From Ruminococcus sp. (GTDB lineage Bacteria > Bacillota > Clostridia > Oscillospirales > Ruminococcaceae): DNA of 64,000 nt. The DNA is taken from NCBI GenBank assembly GCA_017471405.1, contig JAFUTK010000062.1, forward strand, positions 1-64,000. Reading direction: 5' to 3'. The notes below the pieces were generated by a model. The model did not search any database. It was not told the DNA's origin and worked only from the letters and a program-made list of their open reading frames with translations. A program made the translations under genes and the position numbers. This document shows, piece after piece, positions 19,586 to 28,288 of this stretch. Numbering within the stretch: the first letter of the stretch is position 1; every line of letters starts with the position of its first letter.

Positions 19586-20959
19586 ATGAAAGACCTCACA
19601 CAAGGCAGACCTATGAAGCTGATAATAATGTTTGCCATACCTCTGCTGCTGGGAAATATCTTTCAGCAGCTATATAATATCGCTGACACAAGAATAGTCG
19701 GTGAGTTCCTTGGGAAGGAGCCTCTCGCCGCAGTCGGGGCGACCTCCTCCTTGAACGGAGTAGTCATCGGCTTCCTCAACGGCCTTACCAGCGGCTTTGC
19801 GCTGCTTACTGCCAGATATTTCGGTGCGAAGGACAGCGACAAGGTCAAGGAGACCGTCGCTGCAACATTGGTGCTGGGCTTTATCACCTCCGCTGTGATG
19901 ACCCTAGCCAGCCTGCTTTTCCTCGACCCGCTCCTTCACGCCATCAATGTAGAGGATGCCATCTTTGCCGATGCCAAGCATTACATCGGCATTATCCTTG
20001 CCGGAATGAGCATCTCGATGTGCTATAACATTGCCGCCGCGCTGATGCGGGCGGTGGGTGATACGGTAATGCCTCTGATATTTCTGGTGGTTTCCACTGT
20101 TGCCAACATAGTATTGGATCTGCTGTTTATAAAGGGCTTTGGAATGGGCGTTGAGGGTGCCGCCTATGCAACGCTTATCTCCCAACTGCTATCCGTCGGA
20201 CTGTGCGTGTACTATATGTTCACACGTCACAGAGAGCTTTTGCCCTCCGGCAGGCATTTCCGTTTCCCCAGGTCGCTGGCGACGAATATGTATGCCTCCG
20301 GCGCTTCGATGGGGCTGATGATATCCCTTGTGGGCATAGGCTCGCTAATTATGCAGGGTGCAATCAACAGCTTTGGAACTGAGACCATCGTTTCACATAC
20401 CGCCTCGAGAAAGATAAGCGAGATGTTTATGCTGCCATTTTCGGTATTTGGAGCCGCCGCCGCCAATTTTGCCGGACAGAACTACGGTGCCGGGAAGTAC
20501 TCCCGGGTGCGCCGAGGATTTTATGACGCCACACTTCTCTCATGGATATGGGCGGGAGTTTCCGTATTTGCCTGCTGGACGCTCACACCCTTCTTTGTCC
20601 GCGTTATAACCGGAATGGACAACGAGTTCATCACCGAACTCTCCACACAGTATATGAGGTTCAACACTCCGTTTTATTTCATTCTCGGTATAGTCATCGT
20701 ATTCAGGAACGCGCTTCAGGGAGTAGGCGTCAAGCTGTTCCCGGTGGTATCCAGCTTTGTGGAGCTGGCGGGGAAGTTTGTAGTTGCTACAGCTCTGGCT
20801 CCTAGGATAGGCTACACCGGCATCAAGATATCCGAGCCGCTGGTGTGGATATTTATGGCTATGATACTTGGAGCAGGCTTCATTATGAATAAGGAAATCC
20901 ATCGCACTGACGACAGCGCTCCCGAGCGGGAGCTCAAGGCCGCGCATGCTGCTGGCTGA
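19586..20959 (+). CDS. MATE family multidrug/cation antiporter
   Basis: The 457-aa membrane protein has about 12 predicted helices. The N-terminal MKDLTQGRPMKLIIMFAIPLLLGNIFQQLYNIADTRIVGEFLG is the standard MATE start in Clostridia (NorM/DinF superfamily), and the internal repeat of the fold is visible from residue 235 on. It probably exports cationic compounds with Na+ or H+ exchange; the substrate cannot be read from sequence. It is single, with its own promoter and terminator. The RBS is GAGGAG before ATG 19586. Confidence 0.9.
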   Translation: MKDLTQGRPMKLIIMFAIPLLLGNIFQQLYNIADTRIVGEFLGKEPLAAVGATSSLNGVVIGFLNGLTSGFALLTARYFGAKDSDKVKETVAATLVLGFITSAVMTLASLLFLDPLLHAINVEDAIFADAKHYIGIILAGMSISMCYNIAAALMRAVGDTVMPLIFLVVSTVANIVLDLLFIKGFGMGVEGAAYATLISQLLSVGLCVYYMFTRHRELLPSGRHFRFPRSLATNMYASGASMGLMISLVGIGSLIMQGAINSFGTETIVSHTASRKISEMFMLPFSVFGAAAANFAGQNYGAGKYSRVRRGFYDATLLSWIWAGVSVFACWTLTPFFVRVITGMDNEFITELSTQYMRFNTPFYFILGIVIVFRNALQGVGVKLFPVVSSFVELAGKFVVATALAPRIGYTGIKISEPLVWIFMAMILGAGFIMNKEIHRTDDSAPERELKAAHAAG

Positions 20960-20973
20960 ACCGAACAGCAACA

Positions 20974-21000
20974 GGGAGACCCTGCGGGGTCTCCTTTTTG
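20974..21000 (+). terminator. terminator of the MATE gene
   Basis: GGAGACCC, TGC loop and GGGGTCTCC are followed by TTTTTG. Confidence 0.85.
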
Positions 21001-21013
21001 TTTTCTTATGCTA

Positions 21014-21042
21014 TTGCAAATCCCGCCCCAATAGGTTATAAT
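21014..21042 (+). promoter_or_regulatory. promoter of the cysteine desulfurase gene
   Basis: TTGCAA (21014-21019), 17-bp spacer, TATAAT (21037-21042), 24 bp before the ATG, so the leader is very short. Confidence 0.75.
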
Positions 21043-21065
21043 AGGAAAGAAAGGAGCTGACGTAT

Positions 21066-22229
21066 ATGCCTGAAAGAATTGTTTACGCCGACTGTGCAGC
21101 CACCAAGCCGGTGTCGGCGCGTGCGCTGGCGGCTGCTATGCCGTATTTTACAGAGGCGTTCGGCAATCCCAGCGCTGTATACTCGAGGGGAATGAAAGCC
21201 GCTCGGGCGGTGCTGGATGCAAGGCGGCAGATCGCCGCTCTCATCGGTGCAGATGTACGGGAGCTCATATTCACCTCCGGCGGTACAGAGTCTGACAGTC
21301 AGGCCATAAGGGGTGCCGCAGAGCTGGGCGCTGCCTCAGGAAAAAGGCATATCATCACCTCCGCTGTCGAGCATCACGCGGTGCTGGAAAGCTGTAAGTA
21401 TCTGGAACGGCAGGGCTTTGAGGTGACTTATCTGCCTGTTGACAGTGAGGGAAGAGTGAGCGTGGAGGTTTTGGCGGATAGTATCCGCCAAAACACCGCC
21501 CTAGTCTCAATTATCCACACCAATAACGAAATAGGCACCATCAATCCCATATCCGACCTTGCCGCCCTATGCAAAAGCCGGGGAGTCCTCTTTCATACTG
21601 ACGCCACCGCCGCTATGGATAATTGTATTATAAACGTCCGGGAGCTGGGCGTGGATATGCTCTCCTTCTCCGGGCATAAGTTCGGAGCTATGAAGGGCAT
21701 CGGTGGACTGTATGTCAGAGAGGGGATCAGCCTTCCCCCGCTTCTTTATGGAGGAGCACAGGAAAACCGCCGACGCGCCGGAACTGAGAACGTCCCCGCT
21801 ATAATCTCAATGGCGGAGGCTCTTAAGGAAACAAGAGAGGAACTGGAGAAAAACTCAGTGTTTACTGCACATATGCGGGACGAGCTTATCAAGGGACTGC
21901 TGAAAATACCCGGCAGCCGCCTTAACGGACCTGCCAATGACCGCGCCACCGGTAACGTCAATGTCTCCTTTGAGGGAGTGGAGGGCGAAAGCCTTGTGCT
22001 TATGCTGGATATGTACGGCATACAGACCTCCAGCGGCTCCGCCTGTACCTCATCATCGCCGAAGCCCTCTCATGTTCTTAAAGCTATTGGACTTGATAAC
22101 TCACTGGCTAAAGGCTCACTTCGCCTGACAATAAGCAGCTCAAATACCTCTGAGGATATTGCGTATATACTTAAGACTGTCCCCGAAGTCGTTGAGCGCC
22201 TTCGCAGTCTTTCTCCTTACCGGAAATAA
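21066..22229 (+). CDS. cysteine desulfurase (NifS/IscS-like, PLP enzyme)
   Basis: It removes sulfur from cysteine as an enzyme-bound persulfide for Fe-S clusters, thio-modified tRNA or cofactors. The 387-aa class V aminotransferase-fold protein has PLP Lys205 in SFSGHKFGAMKG, TSGGTESD near 70, and the mobile-loop Cys327 in SSGSACTSS, which marks the NifS/IscS type. Unlike many Firmicutes copies it is not next to iscU or thiI, so its pathway is open. AAGGAG precedes ATG 21066 closely. Confidence 0.92.
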   Translation: MPERIVYADCAATKPVSARALAAAMPYFTEAFGNPSAVYSRGMKAARAVLDARRQIAALIGADVRELIFTSGGTESDSQAIRGAAELGAASGKRHIITSAVEHHAVLESCKYLERQGFEVTYLPVDSEGRVSVEVLADSIRQNTALVSIIHTNNEIGTINPISDLAALCKSRGVLFHTDATAAMDNCIINVRELGVDMLSFSGHKFGAMKGIGGLYVREGISLPPLLYGGAQENRRRAGTENVPAIISMAEALKETREELEKNSVFTAHMRDELIKGLLKIPGSRLNGPANDRATGNVNVSFEGVEGESLVLMLDMYGIQTSSGSACTSSSPKPSHVLKAIGLDNSLAKGSLRLTISSSNTSEDIAYILKTVPEVVERLRSLSPYRK

Positions 22230-22286
22230 TAGAAGAGGCTATGATGACCGGACCTTTCTCCTGCCCTTTTTCGTCACAATAAACAG

Positions 22287-22315
22287 TTGATTTTTCCCCT
22301 TGTATGTGATAGAAT
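22287..22315 (+). promoter_or_regulatory. promoter of the micropeptide-ung unit
   Basis: TTGATT (22287-22292), 17-bp spacer, TAGAAT (22310-22315), 30 bp before the ATG of the 34-aa peptide. Confidence 0.55.
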
Positions 22316-22345
22316 AATAATATATGACCTGAACGGAGGATAGCT

Positions 22346-22450
22346 ATGAAACAGGATAAGAAACCCCTCGTTATGAGGATAATAGTTTTGGCAGTTGCCG
22401 CTGCTATGGTAGTAGGCATCGTCATAGGCGCAGTAACGGGTATCGGCTGA
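22346..22450 (+). CDS. 34-aa single-pass membrane peptide upstream of ung
   Basis: A small reading frame with its own GGAGG site 6 bases before the ATG. The peptide has a basic start (MKQDKKPLVMR), then a hydrophobic helix of about 20 residues rich in Val, Ala, Ile and Gly. Its stop TGA overlaps the ATG of ung by one base, so ung translation is likely coupled to it. A promoter fits directly upstream. Either it is a real membrane micropeptide or a translated leader for ung. No family is recognised. Confidence 0.6.
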   Translation: MKQDKKPLVMRIIVLAVAAAMVVGIVIGAVTGIG

Positions 22451-23124
22451 TGGTACACATAGGCAACAGCTGGGATACGGTGCTTGCCCAGGAGTTTCGC
22501 AGTCCTTACTATTTGAAGCTGCGGGAGTTCTTAAAGCAGGAATACTACCACTACCGCGTCTATCCCAATATGTATGATATCTTCAACGCACTTAAATACA
22601 CCCCCTATGAGGAGGTCAAGGCCGTCATTCTGGGACAGGATCCCTACCACGGCCCCGGACAGGCTCATGGGCTCTGCTTTTCCGTCAGGGAGGGAGTGGA
22701 GCCGCCGCCTTCGCTCAAGAACATCTATGCCGAGCTGCAAAGCGACCTTGGCGTTCCTATCCCTCGGAGCGGAGAGCTTACCGTCTGGGCTCAGCGGGGA
22801 GTGCTGCTGCTCAATACCACTCTCACCGTCCGGGAGGGGAGACCTATGAGCCATAAGGGTCAGGGCTGGGAGCAGCTTACCGATGCAATAATATCCAAGC
22901 TCAACGAAAGAGAGCAGCCTATTGTATTCATTCTCTGGGGCTCTCACGCCAGAACAAAAAAGCAGCTTATAACCAACCGAAACCATTTTATCATCGAATC
23001 AGCCCACCCCTCGCCGCTGTCGGCATACCACGGCTTTTTCGGCAGCCGCCCCTTCTCCCGCACCAATGAGTTTCTCAAAGCCCGGGGGATAGTCCCTATC
23101 AACTGGGATCTGACGGACACCTGA
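22450..23124 (+). CDS. ung: uracil-DNA glycosylase, family 1
   Basis: It excises uracil from DNA at the start of base excision repair. The 224-aa protein has the catalytic water-activating Asp64 in ILGQDPYHGPGQAHGL and the C-terminal HPSPLSAYHGFFG loop with the catalytic His, both family 1 signatures. The start ATG overlaps the stop of the 34-aa peptide. No strong separate ribosome binding site is seen, which fits translational coupling. Confidence 0.96.
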   Translation: MVHIGNSWDTVLAQEFRSPYYLKLREFLKQEYYHYRVYPNMYDIFNALKYTPYEEVKAVILGQDPYHGPGQAHGLCFSVREGVEPPPSLKNIYAELQSDLGVPIPRSGELTVWAQRGVLLLNTTLTVREGRPMSHKGQGWEQLTDAIISKLNEREQPIVFILWGSHARTKKQLITNRNHFIIESAHPSPLSAYHGFFGSRPFSRTNEFLKARGIVPINWDLTDT

Positions 23125-23179
23125 AATCCAATTCCGTATTCCGAATTTGTAACTACATTTTACCGAAAGGAAGATACCT

Positions 23180-24352
23180 ATGAATTACGCAGAAGAATCC
23201 TTAAAGCTCCACGAGCAGTGGAACGGCAAGATCGAAGTCATCAGCCGCGTTAAGCTGGAGACCCGCGACGACCTCTCCCTGGCCTATACCCCCGGTGTAG
23301 CCCAGCCCTGTCTGGAAATACAGAAGGATATCAACAAGAGCTATGAGCTCACCCGCCGCTCCAACCTCGTTGCGGTCATCACCGACGGCACCGCCGTTCT
23401 CGGACTGGGAGATATCGGTCCCGAGGCCGGAATGCCCGTTATGGAGGGCAAGTGCGTGCTCTTCAAGGCCTTTGGCGACGTTGACGCTATCCCTCTCTGC
23501 GTAAAGAGCAAGGACGTTGACGAGATAGTAAAGACCGTCCAGCTCATCTCCGGCTCCTTCGGAGGCATCAACCTGGAGGACATCTCTGCTCCCCGCTGCT
23601 TTGAGATAGAGCGCCGCCTTAAGGAGGTCTGCGATATTCCCATATTCCACGACGACCAGCATGGCACCGCCGTTGTATGCCTCGCCGCTATGATGAACGC
23701 CTTGAAGCTCACCGGCAAAAAGCTGGACGAGATAAGGGTAGTCACCAGCGGAGCGGGCGCTGCGGGCATCGCTATCATCAAGCTGCTCATCGCTCTGGGA
23801 CTTAAGGACGTTGTTCTCTGTGACCGCAAGGGCGCTATCTACAAGGGCAGGGAAGGCCTCAACGCCGAAAAGGCGGAAATGGCTGAGATAACCAATCAGC
23901 AGCTGAGAAAGGGCTCCCTTGCCGACGTCATCAAGGGCGCAGATGTGTTCATCGGAGTTTCCGCCCCCGGCTGTGTTACCCCCGAAATGGTAAAGTCCAT
24001 GGCCAAGGACCCCATCATCTTCGCTATGGCAAACCCCACCCCCGAGATAATGCCCGACCTCGCCCGGGAGGCTGGTGCCGCAGTAGTCGGCACAGGCCGC
24101 AGCGACTTCCCGAACCAGATCAACAACGTTCTGGCTTTCCCCGGTATCTTCCGCGGAGCTCTGGACGTAAGAGCCAGCGAGATAAACGACGCTATGAAGA
24201 TAGCCGCCGCCAAGGCTATCGCCTCCTTTGTCTCCGACGAGCAGCTCTCCCCGGATTACATAATCCCCTCAGCGCTGGATAAATCCGTTGCCTCCGCAGT
24301 GGCTCTTGCAGTAGCCCAGGCAGCCAAGGACACAGGCGTCGCAAGGATATAA
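23180..24352 (+). CDS. malic enzyme (malate dehydrogenase, oxaloacetate-decarboxylating)
   Basis: It converts malate to pyruvate and CO2 with NAD(P). The 390-aa short form is as in many anaerobes, without a phosphotransacetylase tail. Signatures: LAYTPGVAQPCLEI near residue 33, Lys in GKCVLFKAFGDVDAIPLC, FHDDQHGTAVVCLAAM, and a Rossmann GAGAAGIAI. The RBS is GAAAGGAAG before ATG 23180. It stands alone between ung and a family-B repeat; its cofactor is not certain from sequence. Confidence 0.93.
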   Translation: MNYAEESLKLHEQWNGKIEVISRVKLETRDDLSLAYTPGVAQPCLEIQKDINKSYELTRRSNLVAVITDGTAVLGLGDIGPEAGMPVMEGKCVLFKAFGDVDAIPLCVKSKDVDEIVKTVQLISGSFGGINLEDISAPRCFEIERRLKEVCDIPIFHDDQHGTAVVCLAAMMNALKLTGKKLDEIRVVTSGAGAAGIAIIKLLIALGLKDVVLCDRKGAIYKGREGLNAEKAEMAEITNQQLRKGSLADVIKGADVFIGVSAPGCVTPEMVKSMAKDPIIFAMANPTPEIMPDLAREAGAAVVGTGRSDFPNQINNVLAFPGIFRGALDVRASEINDAMKIAAAKAIASFVSDEQLSPDYIIPSALDKSVASAVALAVAQAAKDTGVARI

Positions 24353-24380
24353 AGCGCGGCGGCTGACCCTGCCGCTAAAA

Positions 24381-24543
24381 GAATAATGAATAGCGAATAA
24401 AGAATAAATGATAATTAAGGAATCGCCTTGCGGCGATAATATTAAAAGCGCCCTGTGGGGCGCTTCTCTTTTGCGCGTAAGCGCATAATAATCCGCCGAA
24501 GGCGGCACCTTATTTATTCATTCAATATAATTATAGCAGGCGC
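24381..24543. repeat. family-B modular intergenic repeat (copy 2, longest)
   Basis: Read on the minus strand it begins GCGCCTGCTATAATTATATT, then GAATGAATAAATAAGG, CCGCCTTCGGCGG, GCGCTTACGCGC, a GCGCCCCACAGGGCGC hairpin, CGCCGCAAGGCG, and ends in ATTATCATTTATTC-type AT repeats. The first half matches 16622-16705 nearly base for base. It fills the gap between the convergent 3' ends of the malic enzyme gene and the gene at 24610. Confidence 0.8.
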
Positions 24544-24563
24544 ACCGTGCCTGCGCATAAAAT

Positions 24564-24594
24564 GGCACTCCTGATGAATTACATCAGAAGTGCC
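24564..24594 (-). terminator. terminator of the coiled-coil membrane protein gene
   Basis: GGCACT-CTGATG and CATCAG-AGTGCC pair around AATTA; the minus-strand copy is followed by ATTTTAT. It lies 15 bp after the stop of the gene at 24610. Confidence 0.7.
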
Positions 24595-24609
24595 AAAAAC
24601 ACATCACTA

Positions 24610-25563
24610 TTACTGCGCCTGTGCTCCGCTGCTTTCGTCCCGGTGCATTGGCTCTGTGTCAAGTCCCGGGTCGTTTGTTTCCCGAGCGCGGGCGGTCAGA
24701 TCCTCGACTATCCGCTTGAATACCACAAAGGCCTCGTCGTAGTTTTCCTGCATCTTCTCCTTCGAGTCGGAGAGGGTCTTTATGGGTATCCTCATAGCCA
24801 AATGTATATCATTTGGCATATTCTCGAATTTGAGCTCCTCCGCCAGGAATTTGAAGTTGAGGGAGAGCCCGTCAATGTCAATGTATTCATTTCCGGGGAA
24901 GTCCTTGTCAAGGTCTCGCTTCATCATATTGAGGAACATAGTGTCGGTATTCGAGTCGGTGATGACCATTATGTTCTCACCGGTCTGCATCTGAGCTACC
25001 ACCTTGTTCTGATTACCCAGCTGCATCTGCGAGTTGCTGGCGGAGTCCAGAGGCACCTCCATTACCAGCACGTTCACCTTTCCGTCGCCGTTCAGGTCAT
25101 CGACGTACTTTTCAAAGAATTCCTCCATCTCCTGCTCACGGTAGGCAAGGCCGTTGTTGGCGATCATCATTATTGTCATGTCCGGACGTACTCTCGAGAC
25201 CTCGTCATAGACAATAAAGCCCACCACCGCGATGAGGAACACCGCAAAGATAACGGGTATCTTGTAGTGATACCAGAAGTTTGCCAGCTTCTGCTTTTTC
25301 GTCATCTCGGGAGCCTCCTCGTGCTCCTCATGAATTGTCTCCGACTCCTCAATGACGCCGCTTTTTAGCTTCATCAGCTCCAGCCGGTCAGCAGCTATCT
25401 GACGGTCACGCTCCCGCTGCTCCTCACGCTCCTTGGCGGCAGCCTCTTCGGCAGCTCTCTGCTCGGCATCCTCCAAAGCCTGCTGACGCTGACGCTCCAG
25501 CTCGGCGCGGCTTTTTTCAAATTCGTAGTCCTCGTCCGGGACGAGCCTTTCCTTTTTGTCCAT
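24610..25563 (-). CDS. coiled-coil, single-pass membrane protein of unknown function
   Basis: The 317-aa protein has residues 10-65 highly charged with heptad-like Glu/Arg/Ala/Gln content, a probable cytoplasmic coiled coil. One membrane helix spans residues 101-120 (IPVIFAVFLIAVVGFIVYD). The outside domain from about 125 to 300 carries DDLNGDGKVNV at 155-165, which has the spacing of a calcium-binding DxNxDG loop, then a region with MVITDSNTDT. I do not recognise a named family. It lies 88 bp downstream of ackA on the same strand with a hairpin between, so it may be expressed by read-through. The RBS is GGAAGG. Confidence 0.7.
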   Translation of the reverse strand: MDKKERLVPDEDYEFEKSRAELERQRQQALEDAEQRAAEEAAAKEREEQRERDRQIAADRLELMKLKSGVIEESETIHEEHEEAPEMTKKQKLANFWYHYKIPVIFAVFLIAVVGFIVYDEVSRVRPDMTIMMIANNGLAYREQEMEEFFEKYVDDLNGDGKVNVLVMEVPLDSASNSQMQLGNQNKVVAQMQTGENIMVITDSNTDTMFLNMMKRDLDKDFPGNEYIDIDGLSLNFKFLAEELKFENMPNDIHLAMRIPIKTLSDSKEKMQENYDEAFVVFKRIVEDLTARARETNDPGLDTEPMHRDESSGAQAQ

Positions 25564-25618
25564 TGTTATCTTCCTTCCGGAGCTGTTCCCGGCAGAGCCG
25601 GTGAGCCTTTAACAGAAA

Positions 25619-25641
25619 TCGGGCGGATATCCTCCGCCCGA
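25619..25641 (-). terminator. hairpin after ackA
   Basis: TCGGGCGGA and TCCGCCCGA form a 9-bp stem 11 bp after the ackA stop. On the minus strand TTTCTGTT follows, a weak T-run, so termination may be partial. Confidence 0.6.
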
Positions 25642-25651
25642 AAGCTATATA

Positions 25652-26851
25652 TTACTTGGAGATGAGTGCAAGAGTATCTCTTGCGATGAGCAGCTCCTCG
25701 TTGGTGGGAACCACCCAAACCTCAACCTTTGAGTCGGCAGCAGAGATCTTAGCCAGCTTTCCTCTCAGACCGTTGTTGACAGCCTCGTCCACCTTGATGC
25801 CGAGATAATCCATATCTCTGCAAACGGCAGCTCTTACGTCAAAGGCGTTCTCACCGATGCCTCCGGTGAAGAGCACTGCATCAAGGCCGTTCATAACAGC
25901 GGCATAGGAGCCGATGTACTTCTTTATTTCGTATACCAGCATATCGGTTACCAGCTGAGCTCTCTTGTCGCCATGAGAAGCTGCTTCGGAGATGTTTCTG
26001 TTATCGGAGGAAATTCCGGATACTCCCAGGAAGCCGGACTTCTTGTTCATATAGTCGCTCATTTCCTTGGGGGAGAAGCCGTGCTTCTCAGCCACAAAGG
26101 TAACGGCGGAGGGGTCAACGCTTCCGGTTCTGGTACCCATTACAACGCCGTCAAGAGGAGTAAAGCCCATAGAGGTGTCGATAGACTTTCCGCCCTGAAC
26201 GGCAGTGATAGAAGAGCCGTTGCCCAGGTGGCAGGAAACTATCTTAAGGTCCTTGATGTCCTTGCCCATTGCCTCTGCCAAAGCAGCGGAAACGAAGCGG
26301 TGGGAGGTGCCGTGGAAGCCGTACTTTCTTACATGATAGGTCTCATAGTCGGAGTAGGGGAGTCCGAACATATAAGCCTTGGGGGGCATTGTCTGGTGGA
26401 AGGCGGTGTCAAAAACAACAGCCTGAGGAGTGCCCTCGGGGATTACCTTCTTGCAGGCGCGGAGTGCCAGAGCATGAGGATGGTTGTGAACGGGAGCCAG
26501 CTCGGAAAGCCCGTCGATCTTGTCGATGACCTCATCAGTAACCAGGCAGGTCTCGCTGAAGATGTCGCCGCCTTGTACGATTCTGTGACCAACGGCTGCG
26601 ATCTCAGCCATAGAGTCGATGACCTTGGTTTCGCCGGCGGTGAGAACCTCTACCAGCTTCTCAAATGCCTCAGTGTGGGTGGGAAAGTTGCAGTCAGCTT
26701 CAAAGCTTCTGCCGTCACCGGTCTTTGCGGAAACGTGACCGTCAATACCGATGCGGTCACAGTTGCCCTTTGCGATGACCGACTCATCGGTCATATCCAG
26801 CAGCTGATACTTGAGTGAGGACGAGCCTGCATTTACAACTAAAATTTTCAT
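25652..26851 (-). CDS. ackA: acetate kinase
   Basis: It interconverts acetyl phosphate plus ADP with acetate plus ATP, the main ATP-yielding step of acetate-forming fermenters. The 399-aa ASKHA-fold protein starts MKILVVNAGSSSLKYQL, with HRIVQGG, FDTAFHQTMP near 155, and GNGSSITAVQGGKSIDTSMGFTPLDG, all family marks. The frame opens seven codons earlier, but ATG 26851 has GAGGAG upstream and gives the normal start. No pta gene lies nearby. It is divergent from the tRNA acetate ligase gene, which consumes acetate. Confidence 0.97.
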   Translation of the reverse strand: MKILVVNAGSSSLKYQLLDMTDESVIAKGNCDRIGIDGHVSAKTGDGRSFEADCNFPTHTEAFEKLVEVLTAGETKVIDSMAEIAAVGHRIVQGGDIFSETCLVTDEVIDKIDGLSELAPVHNHPHALALRACKKVIPEGTPQAVVFDTAFHQTMPPKAYMFGLPYSDYETYHVRKYGFHGTSHRFVSAALAEAMGKDIKDLKIVSCHLGNGSSITAVQGGKSIDTSMGFTPLDGVVMGTRTGSVDPSAVTFVAEKHGFSPKEMSDYMNKKSGFLGVSGISSDNRNISEAASHGDKRAQLVTDMLVYEIKKYIGSYAAVMNGLDAVLFTGGIGENAFDVRAAVCRDMDYLGIKVDEAVNNGLRGKLAKISAADSKVEVWVVPTNEELLIARDTLALISK

Positions 26852-26922
26852 GTAAGAAAGAACTCCTCTCAAAAAAATTCGATATCGGGGTTGAATTTCC
26901 TCCCGAAATCAGATACAATAGT

Positions 26923-26951
26923 ATTATAGCAGACTTTTTCCCTGATTTCAA
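26923..26951 (-). promoter_or_regulatory. promoter of ackA
   Basis: On the minus strand: TTGAAA (26951-26946), 17-bp spacer, TATAAT (26928-26923). Confidence 0.7.
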
Positions 26952-26999
26952 GTGCGGACACGCATTATTTATAATTTTGTCACGATTGGAGGCAGCAAG

Positions 27000-28154
27000 A
27001 TGAGAGCCTGCGGCATTATCGCGGAATTTGACCCCTTCCATAACGGCCATAAATACCTGATTGAGCAGGCAAGAGACGAGGGAAATACCCACGTTGCTGT
27101 GATTATGAGCGGCAACGCCGTCCAGCGTGGGACCCCTGCCTTCTATGACAAGGTCTACCGCGCAGAGCGCGCCGTTGATAACGGCGCAGACATCGTCCTA
27201 GAGCTCCCTGCCCCCTATTCCTGCCAAAGCGCCGAAATCTTCGCCCGCGCCGGCGTCACCGCCCTCGCAGCACTTGGCAAGGGCGTTATCCGCCACCTGG
27301 TATTCGGCAGCGAGATACCCGATACCAACCTTATCCTGAAAGCGGCGGACGTCGCCGATAAGCTAAAGGACAGCAAGACAGTCAAGCAGTACATTCAGCA
27401 GGGGGACAGCTACCCCCTCGCCCTTGCTAAGGCCTGTGAGCAGGAGTTCGGCAGTGAAGTCGCTGCGGTATTCAGCACCCCCAACAGTACCCTTGCGCTA
27501 GAATACTGCCGCGCCCTTAAAACCTCCGCACCCTGGATATCCCCATTGGCAGTAAAGCGGGTGGGCGCCGCCCACGACAGCACTGACGACCGGGACGGCT
27601 TTGCCTCCGCCTCACTGCTGCGGGAAATGCTCCGCATCGGCGAGGACGTCTCTCAGTATATGCCTGCCTTTACCAAGGATTTCTATATCCCGGATCTTGC
27701 AGACAGCATCTTCCGCTACCGCCTCCTATCCGCCGATAAGCAGGAACTGCTATCTCTCCCCGATATGAATGATGCCATAGCGCAGAAGGTGCTTAAGGCC
27801 GCCGCTGGGGACTTTTCCACCGCCGCGGAAATGCTCTCCGCCTGCAAGTCGAAGGATATCACCTCCGCCAGACTGCGCAGAATGGCGCTGCATGTTGTCC
27901 TGGGAGTAAAAAGAGAGGATATAGTCCCCCTGCCCTTTGTGCGCATACTCGCCTTTAATAAGCGGGGCAGCGAGATACTCTCCGCAGGCGAGCACATTCT
28001 CCCCATAGATACCTCCCTTAAACGTCTGGAGGATACCTCCCCGCAGGCGGCTAGAGTTTCACTGCTGGAACGCCGCGCCGGAGCCCTCCGCGCCATAGGC
28101 ACCAAGAAGGGCAGTGTCATCAACGAGTACCGCCGGGACATCAGGATGCGCTGA
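27000..28154 (+). CDS. tmcAL: tRNA(Met) cytidine acetate ligase (TmcAL-like nucleotidyltransferase)
   Basis: In Firmicutes this family makes N4-acetylcytidine at position 34 of elongator tRNA-Met from acetate and ATP, through an acetyl-adenylate. The 384-aa protein starts MRACGIIAEFDPFHNGHKYLIEQAR with the HxGH nucleotidyltransferase motif (HNGH at residues 15-18), then VIMSGNAVQRGTPAFYDK and GADIVLELPAPYSCQSAEIFA as in the family. ATG 27000 follows GGAGGCAGCAAG; an upstream TTG is not needed. It is divergent from ackA with a 148-bp shared control region. Confidence 0.88.
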   Translation: MRACGIIAEFDPFHNGHKYLIEQARDEGNTHVAVIMSGNAVQRGTPAFYDKVYRAERAVDNGADIVLELPAPYSCQSAEIFARAGVTALAALGKGVIRHLVFGSEIPDTNLILKAADVADKLKDSKTVKQYIQQGDSYPLALAKACEQEFGSEVAAVFSTPNSTLALEYCRALKTSAPWISPLAVKRVGAAHDSTDDRDGFASASLLREMLRIGEDVSQYMPAFTKDFYIPDLADSIFRYRLLSADKQELLSLPDMNDAIAQKVLKAAAGDFSTAAEMLSACKSKDITSARLRRMALHVVLGVKREDIVPLPFVRILAFNKRGSEILSAGEHILPIDTSLKRLEDTSPQAARVSLLERRAGALRAIGTKKGSVINEYRRDIRMR

Positions 28155-28206
28155 GCTGTAAGAATAAGGATATTGCCGAAAAAGCGCGGTTGGTGCAGAA
28201 AAAAGA

Positions 28207-28235
28207 TTGACAATCGCAAGCTTTTGTGCTAGTAT
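28207..28235 (+). promoter_or_regulatory. promoter of the lipoprotein-to-vanZ operon
   Basis: TTGACA (28207-28212), 17-bp spacer, TAGTAT (28230-28235), 53 bp before the lipoprotein start. Confidence 0.65.
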
Positions 28236-28288
28236 TAAATTATATAGGCAACAGTCTGTTTGTTTGTACTTATAATTGAGGTGACATC

